Positions 9,232 to 16,851 of a stretch of DNA of 40,136 bases are shown piece by piece. A program made the translations under genes and the position numbers. The number at the start of each line of letters is the position of its first letter. Position 1 is the stretch's first letter. The stretch lies in assembly GCF_002094885.1 (NCBI RefSeq), contig NZ_MSIT01000021.1, forward strand, positions 1 to 40,136, written 5' to 3'. The notes beneath the pieces are model-generated. The model searched no databases. It was not told the DNA's origin and worked only from the letters and a program-made list of their open reading frames with translations. This DNA comes from Salibaculum halophilum. Its GTDB lineage: Bacteria; Pseudomonadota; Alphaproteobacteria; Rhodobacterales; Rhodobacteraceae.

Positions 9232-9306
9232 CGCTCCCGTCTTCATCTTGGCGTCAAAACTCCGGGGGGAGTCGCCGCCCCGGCGGCGACGGGGGGCTGG
9301 CCCCCC
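9232..9306 (-). repeat. Double-hairpin intergenic element, copy 2 (before fdsA)
   Basis: On the minus strand the fdsB-fdsA gap carries GGGGGG-CCAG-CCCCCC (9291-9306) followed by a GTCGCCGCC/GGCGGCGAC hairpin (9271-9290). Then come TCCCCC and GTTTTGACGCCAAGATGAAG just before the fdsA start. The order and the core match the copy before dnaE2. A third small hairpin, ATTTGC-GCG-GCAAAT, lies at 9316-9330. Inside an operon such hairpins could tune FdsB:FdsA ratios. Confidence 0.6.
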
Positions 9307-9338
9307 TTCGGTCGGATTTGCGCGGCAAATGCGAAACA

Positions 9339-10856
9339 TCATTCGGCGGCCTCCTTTGAGCGCGCGAAATCCTCGGGGTAGTTCCGCATTGCCGAGAGCA
9401 CGGGATAGGGCGTCAGCCCCCCCAGCGCGCAGAGCGACCCGTCGGTCATGGTGTCGCACAGGTCGACCAGCAGGTCCTTGGCCGCCGCGTCGCCCTCGGC
9501 GATGCGGTCGATGGTCTCGACCCCGCGCACCGCGCCGATGCGGCAGGGCGTGCACTTGCCACAGCTTTCGACCGCGCAGAATTCCATCGCAAAGCGCGCC
9601 ATCTGCAGCATGTCGGCGGTGTCATCGAAAACCACCACCCCGGCATGGCCGATCAGCCCGCCCTGGCCGTCGAATTCTTCATAGGCAAAGGGCGTTTCGA
9701 ATGTCTCGGGCGGCATGTAGGCGCCCAGCGGCCCGCCGACCTGCACCGCCTTGACCGGGCGGCCCGAGGCGGTGCCGCCGGCCACGTCCTCCACCAGCTC
9801 GCCCAGCGGCAGGCCGAAGGCGGTCTCGAACAGGCCGCCGCGTTTCACGTTGCCCGCGATCTGCACCGGCATGGTCCCGCGCGACCGGCCCAGCCCGAAA
9901 TCGGCGTAGTGCTGCGCGCCGCGCTCGAAGATCACCGGCACGGTGGCCAGGCTGATCACGTTGTTGACCACCGTGGGCCGGCCCAGAAAGCCCTCGATCG
10001 CGGGCAGCGGCGGCTTGGCCCGCACCACGCCGCGCTTGCCTTCCATGGAATTGAGCAGCGAGGTTTCCTCGCCGCAGACATAGGCCCCGGCGCCGACACG
10101 GATTTCCATGTCGAAGGCCCGGCCCGAGCCCAGAACGTCGGCGCCCAGCAGGCCCCGCGCCCGGCCGATGCGCAGGGCCTCCTGCATGACCGTGATGGCG
10201 TCGGGATATTCCGAGCGCAGGTAGACGTAACCGCGCGTCGCGCCCACGGCGAGCCCGGCGATCGCCATGCCCTCGATCAGGGTGAAGGGATCGCCCTCCA
10301 TGATCATGCGGTCGGCAAAGGTGCCGCTGTCGCCCTCGTCGGCGTTGCAGACGATGTATTTCTGGTCGGCCGGCGCGTCGTGGACGGTCTGCCACTTGAT
10401 GCCCGTGGGGAACCCGGCGCCGCCGCGCCCGCGCAAGCCGCTGTCCTTGACCTCGTCGACGATCTGCTGGCCGGTCATGGCGATGGCCCGGCGCAGTCCG
10501 ACCAGCCCGCCGTGGGCGGCGTAGGCGTCCAGGTCCAGCGGGTCGATCACGCCGCAGCGGGCAAAGGTCAGCCGGGTCTGGCGCGCGAAGAACGGGATTT
10601 CCTCGACCGGCCCCAGCCCGTCCAGCGTGCCGTCCAGCAGGGCGGGCACATCGGCGGGTGTCATCGGGCCGTAACCGTGGCGCACCCCGTCGCGTTCGAC
10701 CTCGACCAGAGGTTCCAGCCAGACCATGCCGCGGCTGCCGGTGCGGATGACGGTGACGTCGATGCCACGGGCCTCGGCCCCGTACGCTATGGCGCTGGCC
10801 ACGGCGTCGGCCCCCAGGGCCTTGGCGGCGCTGTCGCGGGGGACATAGACCTTCAT
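9339..10856 (-). CDS. fdsB: FdsB, NADH-forming beta subunit (NuoF-like) of formate dehydrogenase
   Basis: FdsB carries FMN and a [4Fe-4S] cluster and passes electrons from FdsA to NAD+. The 505-residue protein has an N-terminal thioredoxin-like region of about 90 residues. GRGGAGFPTG follows at 143-152, in the NADH/FMN-binding region. The C-terminal cluster motif has C432, C435, C438 and a distant C476 (SLCALGG). Its ATG overlaps the fdsG stop as ATGA (10856-10853). A 112-base gap with a repeated double hairpin separates it from fdsA. The length and all key residues fit the family. Confidence 0.96.
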   Translation of the reverse strand: MKVYVPRDSAAKALGADAVASAIAYGAEARGIDVTVIRTGSRGMVWLEPLVEVERDGVRHGYGPMTPADVPALLDGTLDGLGPVEEIPFFARQTRLTFARCGVIDPLDLDAYAAHGGLVGLRRAIAMTGQQIVDEVKDSGLRGRGGAGFPTGIKWQTVHDAPADQKYIVCNADEGDSGTFADRMIMEGDPFTLIEGMAIAGLAVGATRGYVYLRSEYPDAITVMQEALRIGRARGLLGADVLGSGRAFDMEIRVGAGAYVCGEETSLLNSMEGKRGVVRAKPPLPAIEGFLGRPTVVNNVISLATVPVIFERGAQHYADFGLGRSRGTMPVQIAGNVKRGGLFETAFGLPLGELVEDVAGGTASGRPVKAVQVGGPLGAYMPPETFETPFAYEEFDGQGGLIGHAGVVVFDDTADMLQMARFAMEFCAVESCGKCTPCRIGAVRGVETIDRIAEGDAAAKDLLVDLCDTMTDGSLCALGGLTPYPVLSAMRNYPEDFARSKEAAE

Positions 10857-11308
10857 GCCAGCGCCTCCTCGATCGTGGTTTCATCGGCGCGGCCGATCAC
10901 CCGGTCGTCGACCATGGCCGCCGGCCCGCAGGCGCACAGCCCCAGGCAATAAACCGGCTCGACAGTGACGCGGCCGTCGGGCGTGGTGCCGCCCCAATCC
11001 AGGCCCAGCTTGTCCAGCACCGCCTGCGACAGCGCGGCGCCGCCGACGGCCTGGCAGGCCTCGGCGCGGCAGATCTTGAGCACGTGGCGCCCGACGGGTT
11101 CCTTGCGGAAATCGTGGTAGAAGCTGATAACACCGTGAACCTCGGCGCGTCCGATGTTCAGGTCATCGGCGATCAGCGGCACCGCCGCCTCGGGGATGTG
11201 CCCGAAGGCCTCCATCACCGAGTGCAGGATGGGCAGCATCGGCCCCTCGCGGCCGCGGTGGCGGGCGAAAATCTCGGCCATGGTTTCGGTCAGTGCGGCA
11301 TCGCTCAT
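10853..11308 (-). CDS. fdsG: FdsG, gamma subunit (NuoE-like) of formate dehydrogenase
   Basis: FdsG is a 151-residue NuoE homologue with one thioredoxin-fold [2Fe-2S] cluster. The ligands are C80 and C85 (CRAEACQAVGG) plus C121 and C125 (CLGLCACGP). It is the first gene of fdsGBA-fdhD-fdsD. The start ATG at 11308 has AGAGAGG nine bases upstream. The 93-base gap to the LysR gene contains an inverted repeat that overlaps the regulator stop codon and probably controls this operon. Confidence 0.96.
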   Translation of the reverse strand: MSDAALTETMAEIFARHRGREGPMLPILHSVMEAFGHIPEAAVPLIADDLNIGRAEVHGVISFYHDFRKEPVGRHVLKICRAEACQAVGGAALSQAVLDKLGLDWGGTTPDGRVTVEPVYCLGLCACGPAAMVDDRVIGRADETTIEEALA

Positions 11309-11386
11309 GACGGGCGCCTCTCTTAGGTCTGCCCGCGCGTGATGCGCCAGGTTGCCCCATGAATCAATATCGAGGTTCCGTCATGC

Positions 11387-11403
11387 GATAGGAATTGCCT
11401 ATC
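11387..11403 (-). promoter_or_regulatory. LysR-type operator upstream of fdsG (ATAG-N7-CTAT)
   Basis: GATAGG-AATTG-CCTATC is a perfect 6-5-6 inverted repeat containing ATAG-N7-CTAT (11388-11402), the half-site layout bound by OxyR-like LysR proteins. It sits about 80 bases before the fdsG start and overlaps the stop codon of the LysR gene. A CGATAG half-site recurs at 12305-12310, just before the regulator's own start. The motif is seen directly; that the neighbouring LysR protein binds it is inference. Confidence 0.55.
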
Positions 11404-12292
11404 AATCGAGCGCCTGGTCCGAAAGCGACCGGGCAGCGCCCAGAAGCGCCCTGAGCACCGGGGTCATGGGTTCGCGATGCGGCGCGATCAGCCCCACGCC
11501 ATGCGCCGCGTCGGGGTTCAGGATGGGCACAGCCCCCAGATCGCCGTCCTTAAGGAAAATCTCGGCCGCCTTGCGGGGCAGGATCGTGGCGAAATCGCCG
11601 CGCAGGACGTGGCTGACCAGAACGATGGTCGAGGACGATTCGATGCGCGGGTCCACCGTGACCCCGGCCTCGGCCAGGTGCTGGGTGATGATGCGGCGGT
11701 TCTGCATGTCCGGCGTCAGCAGGCACAGCGGCACCCCGTCCAGGTCGGCCCAGCCCAGCCCGTCGCACAGCAGCGGATGACCGCGGCGCGCCACCAGGAC
11801 GTAGCGTTCGGCATAGATCGGCTGGGTCGCGACACGGCCCAGCGGCTCGTTGTCCAGGTAGGTCAGCCCGGCGTCCACCTCCAGGTTCTCGACCAGCTCG
11901 AGGATCTGGGCCGAGGTTCGCGACAACACGGTGAAGCGCACATTCGGATGCGTGCGCGCGAAGCCCTCGGTCAGGTCGGCCACAAGCGTCAAGGCGGTGG
12001 GGATGACGGCGATGGACAGGTTGCCCGACAGCCCCTCGCGGGCGACGCGCATCTCGTCGCGCAGGGCGCGGCTGTCGGCGACGATACGGCGCGCCCAGTC
12101 CAGCGTGCGCTGACCCTCGGGCGTCAGGCCGCGAAACCGCGACCCGCGCCAGACCAACATGACGCCAAGCTGATCCTCCAGCTGCTTGATGCCGGCCGAC
12201 AGCGTCGGCTGGGTCACGCCCACGGCCTCGGCCGCCTTGCCGAAATGCGCCTCGCGCGCGAGGGCGATGAACATTTCCAGTTTGTCGATCAC
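11402..12292 (-). CDS. fdsR: LysR-family regulator of the formate dehydrogenase operon
   Basis: This 296-residue LysR-type regulator has an N-terminal winged helix-turn-helix (residues 2-60, with HFGKAAEAVGVTQPTLSAGI) and a C-terminal substrate-binding effector domain. The start is GTG at 12292, with AAAGG about eight bases upstream. A LysR gene beside fds is known as fdsR in Cupriavidus and controls formate-dependent expression. Here it lies upstream of fdsG on the same strand, so read-through or a separate promoter in the 93-base gap could serve the operon. The family call is secure; the FdsR role rests on context and the ATAG-N7-CTAT repeat. Confidence 0.85.
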   Translation of the reverse strand: MIDKLEMFIALAREAHFGKAAEAVGVTQPTLSAGIKQLEDQLGVMLVWRGSRFRGLTPEGQRTLDWARRIVADSRALRDEMRVAREGLSGNLSIAVIPTALTLVADLTEGFARTHPNVRFTVLSRTSAQILELVENLEVDAGLTYLDNEPLGRVATQPIYAERYVLVARRGHPLLCDGLGWADLDGVPLCLLTPDMQNRRIITQHLAEAGVTVDPRIESSSTIVLVSHVLRGDFATILPRKAAEIFLKDGDLGAVPILNPDAAHGVGLIAPHREPMTPVLRALLGAARSLSDQALD

Positions 12293-12352
12293 GGGCCGAC
12301 CTTTCGATAGACTAGCGCCATGATAACCGCGGCCGAGCCTGCGACAAACGGG

Positions 12353-13387
12353 TTATTCGAACATGGCCCGCAGGTTGGCGGACTGCTCCACCCCGATCTG
12401 CGCCTTGTGATCGCGCAGGAAGGCCCCCGCGGCGCGCCGGCCCGCGGCCTTGAGTTGCGCGATGACCGAGGGCACCGGCACCGTCTTGGTGGCCACCGAC
12501 AGCTCGTTCATCAGGCCGTCGTCGGAAATCATGTGGATCAGCGGGCGTTTCATCGCGTCCTTGTCCATGGTGCCCGCGTCCTGCAGCCGCTGGACGAAAT
12601 CGATGGCCCGCAACTCGCGCAGCAGCGAAGAATTGAAGCTGATTTCGTTGATGCGGTTCTGGATCTCGGTCGGCGTGCGGGGCAGCTGATCGCGGTGCAG
12701 CGGGTTGATGTTGACCACCACGATATCGGGTGGCAACGCTGGCTCGAACAGCGGGAACAGCGCCGGGTTGCCGGTATAGCCGCCGTCCCAGAAGGCCTCG
12801 ATGTTGCCGGTCTCGGGGTCCTCGACCTCGACCGCCTGGAACAGCGTCGGCAGGCAGGCCGAGGCGACGATGGCCTGCGTCGTGATCCTCTCGCCCGAAA
12901 AGACCCGCACCTTGCCGTCGCGCACCTGCGTGGCACAGACGTGAAAACCCGGGCCATCCTGCGCGCAGACCCGGCCAAAATCGAACTGCTCGACGATGGG
13001 GATCAGCGGGTTGCGGTAGAGCGGCCCCCAGCCGTAGGGCGACATCATGCGCCCCAGCATGTCGGACCAAGCAAAGGCCGGCGAGTATTCCAGCGCGCGG
13101 CTGACATGGCCCGGCTCGGGCAGCCAGGCGTGCATCCAGGCGCTGATGCCGTCGGCGCCGGTCGCGCCGATCTGCTGCCAGAGCCAGTCCAGCGTCTTGC
13201 GCGCGCCGGCGCGGCCCCCCGCCAGGAACCCGGATTTCAGCGCCGCCCCGTTCATGGCCCCCGCCGAGGTGCCCGAGATGGCGGCGATCTCCAGGTCGTC
13301 CTCTTGCAGCAGCCGGTCGAGCACGCCCCAGGTGAAGGCCCCGTGCGCCCCGCCGCCCTGCAGGGCCAGGTTGATGCGCCGTGTCAC
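12353..13387 (-). CDS. Patatin-like phospholipase/esterase
   Basis: This 344-residue patatin-family serine hydrolase uses a Ser-Asp dyad. Visible elements are the oxyanion loop QGGGAHGAF (10-18), the nucleophile S41 in GTSAG (39-43), and catalytic D201 in WDGGYTGN. No signal peptide is seen, so it is probably cytoplasmic or granule-associated. It follows bdhA by only 10 bases, indicating one transcript. Given the PhaR-like site before bdhA, the protein may act in polyhydroxybutyrate turnover. Patatin-type proteins have been linked to such granules, but a phospholipase role is equally compatible with the sequence. Confidence 0.88.
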   Translation of the reverse strand: MTRRINLALQGGGAHGAFTWGVLDRLLQEDDLEIAAISGTSAGAMNGAALKSGFLAGGRAGARKTLDWLWQQIGATGADGISAWMHAWLPEPGHVSRALEYSPAFAWSDMLGRMMSPYGWGPLYRNPLIPIVEQFDFGRVCAQDGPGFHVCATQVRDGKVRVFSGERITTQAIVASACLPTLFQAVEVEDPETGNIEAFWDGGYTGNPALFPLFEPALPPDIVVVNINPLHRDQLPRTPTEIQNRINEISFNSSLLRELRAIDFVQRLQDAGTMDKDAMKRPLIHMISDDGLMNELSVATKTVPVPSVIAQLKAAGRRAAGAFLRDHKAQIGVEQSANLRAMFE

Positions 13388-13397
13388 GCCCGGCCCG

Positions 13398-14183
13398 TCA
13401 CAGCGCGGTCCACCCGCCGTCGACCGAGATCGAGGTCCCGGTGATCTGCGCGGCGGCGTCGGAACACAGGAAAATCGCCGTGCCGCCCATCTGTTCGACG
13501 GTGGCGAAGTCCTTGGAGGGCTGGCGCTTGAGCATGACCTCGCGGATCACGGTCTCGCGGTCCATGTCGTATTCGGCCATGGTATCGGGGATCTGGGCCT
13601 CGACCAGCGGGGTCAGCACATAGCCCGGGCAGATGGCATTGGAGGTGATCGGTTCCTCGGCGGTCTCCAGCGCGACGGTCTTGGTCAGGCCCATTATGCC
13701 GTGCTTGGCGGCCACGTAGGCGGCCTTGTAGGGCGAGGCGGTCAGCCCGTGGGCGCTGGCGACATTGACGATGCGGCCCCAGCCCGCCTCGCGCATCATC
13801 GGCAGCGCGGCGGCGGTTGTGTGAAAGGCCGAGGACAGGTTGATCGCGATGATCGCGTCCCACTTGGCGGCGGGGAACTGCTCGACCGGGGCAACGTGCT
13901 GGATGCCGGCGTTGTTGACGAGGATATCGCAGGCCCCGGATTTTTCGATCAGGGCGCGGCACTGGTCGGGGTCGGACATGTCGGCCTGGATGTAGCGCGC
14001 GGTGACGCCGTGATCGCGGGCGATTTCCTCGGCGAGGGCATGGTCGGCCGCGTCGTCGGTATAGGAATTGAGCACGACATCCGCCCCGGCCCCGGCCAGT
14101 TCCCGGGCGATGCCCAGACCGATGCCCGAGGTCGAGCCGGTGACAATGGCGGTCTTGCCTGCAAGCGATACGGTGTAGGCCAT
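13398..14183 (-). CDS. bdhA: 3-hydroxybutyrate dehydrogenase
   Basis: BdhA is a short-chain dehydrogenase interconverting D-3-hydroxybutyrate and acetoacetate with NAD, in polyhydroxybutyrate breakdown. The 261-residue protein has the cofactor motif TGSTSGIG (15-22), NNAG (90-93), and the catalytic S143, Y156 and K160 set. The SHQ-type family features QHVAPVEQFP and the C-terminal SVDGGWTAL are present. The start MAYTV (14183) has GGGGAG upstream; a longer frame upstream is not conserved. The patatin gene follows after 10 bases. The TGCTGC-CTT-GCAGCA repeat 17-31 bases upstream suggests control by the PHB repressor PhaR. Confidence 0.95.
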   Translation of the reverse strand: MAYTVSLAGKTAIVTGSTSGIGLGIARELAGAGADVVLNSYTDDAADHALAEEIARDHGVTARYIQADMSDPDQCRALIEKSGACDILVNNAGIQHVAPVEQFPAAKWDAIIAINLSSAFHTTAAALPMMREAGWGRIVNVASAHGLTASPYKAAYVAAKHGIMGLTKTVALETAEEPITSNAICPGYVLTPLVEAQIPDTMAEYDMDRETVIREVMLKRQPSKDFATVEQMGGTAIFLCSDAAAQITGTSISVDGGWTAL

Positions 14184-14199
14184 GGCGCGTCTCCCCTTT

Positions 14200-14214
14200 T
14201 GCTGCCTTGCAGCA
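14200..14214 (-). promoter_or_regulatory. PhaR-like operator (CTGC-N3-GCAG) before bdhA
   Basis: TGCTGC-CTT-GCAGCA is a perfect 6-3-6 inverted repeat containing CTGC-N3-GCAG. That is the consensus reported for PhaR of Paracoccus denitrificans, which represses PHB genes. It ends 16 bases before the bdhA start codon, where a bound repressor could block transcription. The repeat is seen; binding is inferred. Confidence 0.6.
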
Positions 14215-14286
14215 TTTCTAGGCCCTCCGCCAGGCAAGACCAACCCCTTTCGCGGCACTGCGCGCCCGCGCGCCGACCGCGGAGCC

Positions 14287-14850
14287 TCATGTCCCCGAGA
14301 GGTGCCGCACCAGCGCCAGCGCCTCGGGGCTTGCCCAGTCGGCCGCGCCCTGCAACCGCGCGATTTCCTGGCCCTCGGCAGTGATCAGCACGGTCACGGG
14401 CAGACCCAGCACACCCATCGCGCCCGACAGGCGGCTGCCCGGATCGGTGTGCAGCGGCAGGTTTTCGGCGCCCACGTCTCGTAGGAAGCGGTCCATGGTA
14501 TCATGGCGATTGCGCCCCACCGAGATGGTGACGACCTTGAAGGTCTCGCCGCCCATCTCGGCCTGCAGGTCCGACAGCTGCGGCATCTCCTCGCGGCAGG
14601 GGGCGCACCAGGGTGCCCAGAAGTTCACCAGCACAGGCGTGCCCGCGAAGGCGTCCAGCGTCGTCGGTGCGCCGTCTGCGGCGGTAAATGCCACGTCCGC
14701 GACCGGGCGTGTCTCGACCTGCAGCCGGGCCATCTCGCCCACCAGAAGATCGCCCAGCCGCGCCCCCGGGTCGTCGGCCTGCTGCGCCCCGGCCGTTGGG
14801 GCCAGACACACCGCCGCAAGCAGCGCAGCAGGCCATGCCCGGCGTGTCAA
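14287..14850 (-). CDS. TlpA-like periplasmic thioredoxin
   Basis: This 187-residue secreted thiol-disulfide protein has a signal peptide (residues 1-22, ending AGA) and a thioredoxin fold with WCAPC at 81-85 (C82, C85), preceded by VNFWAP. The cis-Pro region is GLPVTV. The start is probably TTG at 14850, because it overlaps the upstream stop as TTGA and the signal peptide begins there. It is the last gene of the five-gene metal-transport-like operon. TlpA proteins usually reduce metal-binding or cytochrome-maturation partners. A plausible target here is the CPFC motif of the DUF3299 protein at the head of the operon. Confidence 0.88.
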   Translation of the reverse strand: MTRRAWPAALLAAVCLAPTAGAQQADDPGARLGDLLVGEMARLQVETRPVADVAFTAADGAPTTLDAFAGTPVLVNFWAPWCAPCREEMPQLSDLQAEMGGETFKVVTISVGRNRHDTMDRFLRDVGAENLPLHTDPGSRLSGAMGVLGLPVTVLITAEGQEIARLQGAADWASPEALALVRHLSGT

Positions 14851-15512
14851 TGCGCGTGGCCCGCGTGGCTGTGCTGGGTCGCGTCGGCGGCCTCGACCTC
14901 GACGGTCAGGTCCACTTCGGCTTCGTCGAAGGCGAGGGTCAGGTCAAAGCTGTCGCCCTCGGCCAGCTCGCGCGAAAGACCGTCCAGCCGCAGCGCCACG
15001 CCCTGCGGGGCCAGCACCATCTCGGTGCCCGGGGCCACCGGCAGGGCGGGCAATTCGGGATAGACGGGCGTGCCGTCCTCGAGTGTGAAGCCCACCAGCG
15101 CCGCGCTTTCGGCCAGATCCGCTGCACCGCCGGTCAGGGTGACGGGCGTGTCGCCGGTATTCTCGATCTCGACGAAGACGAGCGCGGTATCGGCGTCGGT
15201 TGCCCGGGTCCAGCCGTGCAGCAGGCGCACGTCGCCCATGGTCGACAGGTGGGCGTCGTCGCTGGCGGCCTCTTCCTCGTGGGCGTGGTCCTCTTCGTGG
15301 GCATGCTGGTCGTCGTGGCCGTGGTCGTCGTCATGGCCATGCTCTTCCTCATGGCCGTGCTCGTCGTCGTGGCCGTGGTCTTCCTCGTGGCCATGTTCGC
15401 CGTCGTCGGCGTGGTCGGCGGCCGTGTCGGCGGAATGGTCGTCATGGGCCTGCGCAGGCAGCCCGGCCAACGCAGCGAGAAGGGCAAGGGAAATCAGGGA
15501 CTTCGGGGTCAT
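14847..15512 (-). CDS. Periplasmic His-rich protein with PCu(A)C-like domain
   Basis: This 221-residue protein has a signal peptide (1-22, ending AQA), so the mature chain starts HDDHS. Residues 23-88 hold 18 histidines, including seven tandem six-residue units of type (E/D/Q)H(G/A)H(E/D)(E/D) at 39-80. A PCu(A)C-like beta domain follows (about 95-205), and the tail ends HSHAGHAH. In the domain, the His/Met copper ligands expected around the HEM segment are replaced (VGF), so Cu(I) binding there looks lost. The His stretch probably binds zinc or a similar divalent metal and feeds the adjacent ABC transporter. The start at 15512 is chosen for its GGAGAG site; an earlier ATG at 15524 lacks one. 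Confidence 0.8.
   Translation of the reverse strand: MTPKSLISLALLAALAGLPAQAHDDHSADTAADHADDGEHGHEEDHGHDDEHGHEEEHGHDDDHGHDDQHAHEEDHAHEEEAASDDAHLSTMGDVRLLHGWTRATDADTALVFVEIENTGDTPVTLTGGAADLAESAALVGFTLEDGTPVYPELPALPVAPGTEMVLAPQGVALRLDGLSRELAEGDSFDLTLAFDEAEVDLTVEVEAADATQHSHAGHAH
15273..15398 (-). repeat. Seven-copy 18-bp coding repeat (His-Gly-His units)
   Basis: Seven in-frame 18-base units encode EHGHEE, DHGHDD, EHGHEE, EHGHDD, DHGHDD, QHAHEE and DHAHEE in the His-rich periplasmic protein. Alternation of DD and EE units suggests expansion of a 36-base pair of units. Copy number may vary between strains by slippage, changing metal-buffering capacity. Confidence 0.9.
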
Positions 15513-15531
15513 GGGTCTCTCCATTTACAGG

Positions 15532-16851
15532 TCAGCCGCGCAGGTCGCGCACGACGGGTCGGGTCATTGTCAGCCAGGCGGGGATCAGCGCCAGCAGGGC
15601 GGTCAGGCTCACGAAGGCGCCGACCAGGTGCAGCTCGGACCAGCCCAGCGAGGCGGTCACCAGGATGTCCGTGCGTGCCGTGATCACGCCCGAGATGACC
15701 CGCGTCAGCAGCACCCCGAGCGCCAGCCCCAGCCCGGCGCCCACCACGATCAGCGTCACGGCATAGGACCAGGTCAGGGCAAAGTTGAACCGCCGCGGCG
15801 CGCCCAGCGCCCGCAGCAGGGCAAGCCGGCGCGACAGCAGCCGCGTCAGCATCATCAGCCCGGCCAGCACGCCCACGGTGACAAGCACCTGCGTGACAAC
15901 GGCCAGGATCGACATGACCTGCCGGATATCGCCCATCAGCGCGTGCAGCCGCGACAGCACCGTGCCCGGGAAAATGGCCATGGTGCGGTCGGTGTTGAAC
16001 TGGGCCTGCATCACGTAGGCCCCGCCCAGCGTGTCGGCCTTGACCAGCGCCGCCGGCGTGCCGGGGAAATATTCGGGATCGAAGGGCGCGCCGACGGACC
16101 CGTCCCAACCGGGGCCGTGGCCATTGGCCAGCCCGTGCACCGACCAGACGGATTCCGCGGGCACGATATAGGCGCGATCCCAGGGCGAGCCGGTCATCGG
16201 CATCCGCCCCACGACCTGATATTTGAAATCCCCGTGCGCACCTTCGGCGGCATCGCCGCGCCCGTGCTGGGGCGCGAAACTGTCGCCGACGCCCAGCGGC
16301 GTGCGCGCGCCCGCGATGGCCTCGGTCTCGGTGGCAAAGACACGGCCCGCGGCCAGCCCTTCGGAAAGATACTCGACGAAGGCGGGGGTCGATCCGACCA
16401 CGGGCGCATTCTCGTAGCTGTCGCCGAAGGCCAGCGGCGCGACGAGGTCGGCATTGGGGTGCGCGGCGACCTGGGCATAGGTCGGCCCATCGATCAGCGG
16501 GATCGAAGAGGGTTGCAGGTAGACCGCGGCCAGCATGGCGGTGATCTCGCTGCCCGGGGCGGCGACGACCAGTTCGAACTTGTCGGCGGCGCGGGCGGTG
16601 CCCTCGCGCAGGCCACGTTCCTGCGCGATCAGCCCGACGCCCAGCCCAATGGAGACCGCGATCAACGCGGTGAAGACCACGCTGACCCAGGCCTGCCGCC
16701 GAAGCAGCGCCGACAGCAGCGGCCCCACGGCAAAGCCGCGCAGCACCAGCGCCGCGATCACCAGCACCGGCAGCAAGGCCACCAGCAAAAGCAGCGTGTT
16801 TTCCATCCAGAGTGGCAGACCGGCCAGCAGGCCGGCGATGGCGTCAGGCAT
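15532..16851 (-). CDS. FtsX/MacB-type ABC transporter permease
   Basis: This 439-residue integral membrane protein has an FtsX-like layout: two N-terminal segments (about residues 17-42 and 57-77), a large extracytoplasmic domain of about 230 residues, and three C-terminal segments. The fifth segment ends in SLTALLALIPAWLTMTR. The ectodomain contains His-rich patches (APQHGRGDAAEGAHGDF) that could interact with metal or a metal carrier. The start MPDAIAG at 16851 overlaps the ATPase stop by eight bases; an upstream alternative at 16890 is less likely. It would pair with the adjacent LolD/MacB-type ATPase. Such permeases usually do not form a classical channel, so mechanical coupling to periplasmic partners is possible. 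Confidence 0.85.
   Translation of the reverse strand: MPDAIAGLLAGLPLWMENTLLLLVALLPVLVIAALVLRGFAVGPLLSALLRRQAWVSVVFTALIAVSIGLGVGLIAQERGLREGTARAADKFELVVAAPGSEITAMLAAVYLQPSSIPLIDGPTYAQVAAHPNADLVAPLAFGDSYENAPVVGSTPAFVEYLSEGLAAGRVFATETEAIAGARTPLGVGDSFAPQHGRGDAAEGAHGDFKYQVVGRMPMTGSPWDRAYIVPAESVWSVHGLANGHGPGWDGSVGAPFDPEYFPGTPAALVKADTLGGAYVMQAQFNTDRTMAIFPGTVLSRLHALMGDIRQVMSILAVVTQVLVTVGVLAGLMMLTRLLSRRLALLRALGAPRRFNFALTWSYAVTLIVVGAGLGLALGVLLTRVISGVITARTDILVTASLGWSELHLVGAFVSLTALLALIPAWLTMTRPVVRDLRG

Noticed and set aside
15273-15398. Regular 18-base repeat considered as a CRISPR or VNTR locus
   Set aside because: The units are contiguous without spacers and encode an in-frame HGH repeat in a secreted protein, so this is a coding repeat.
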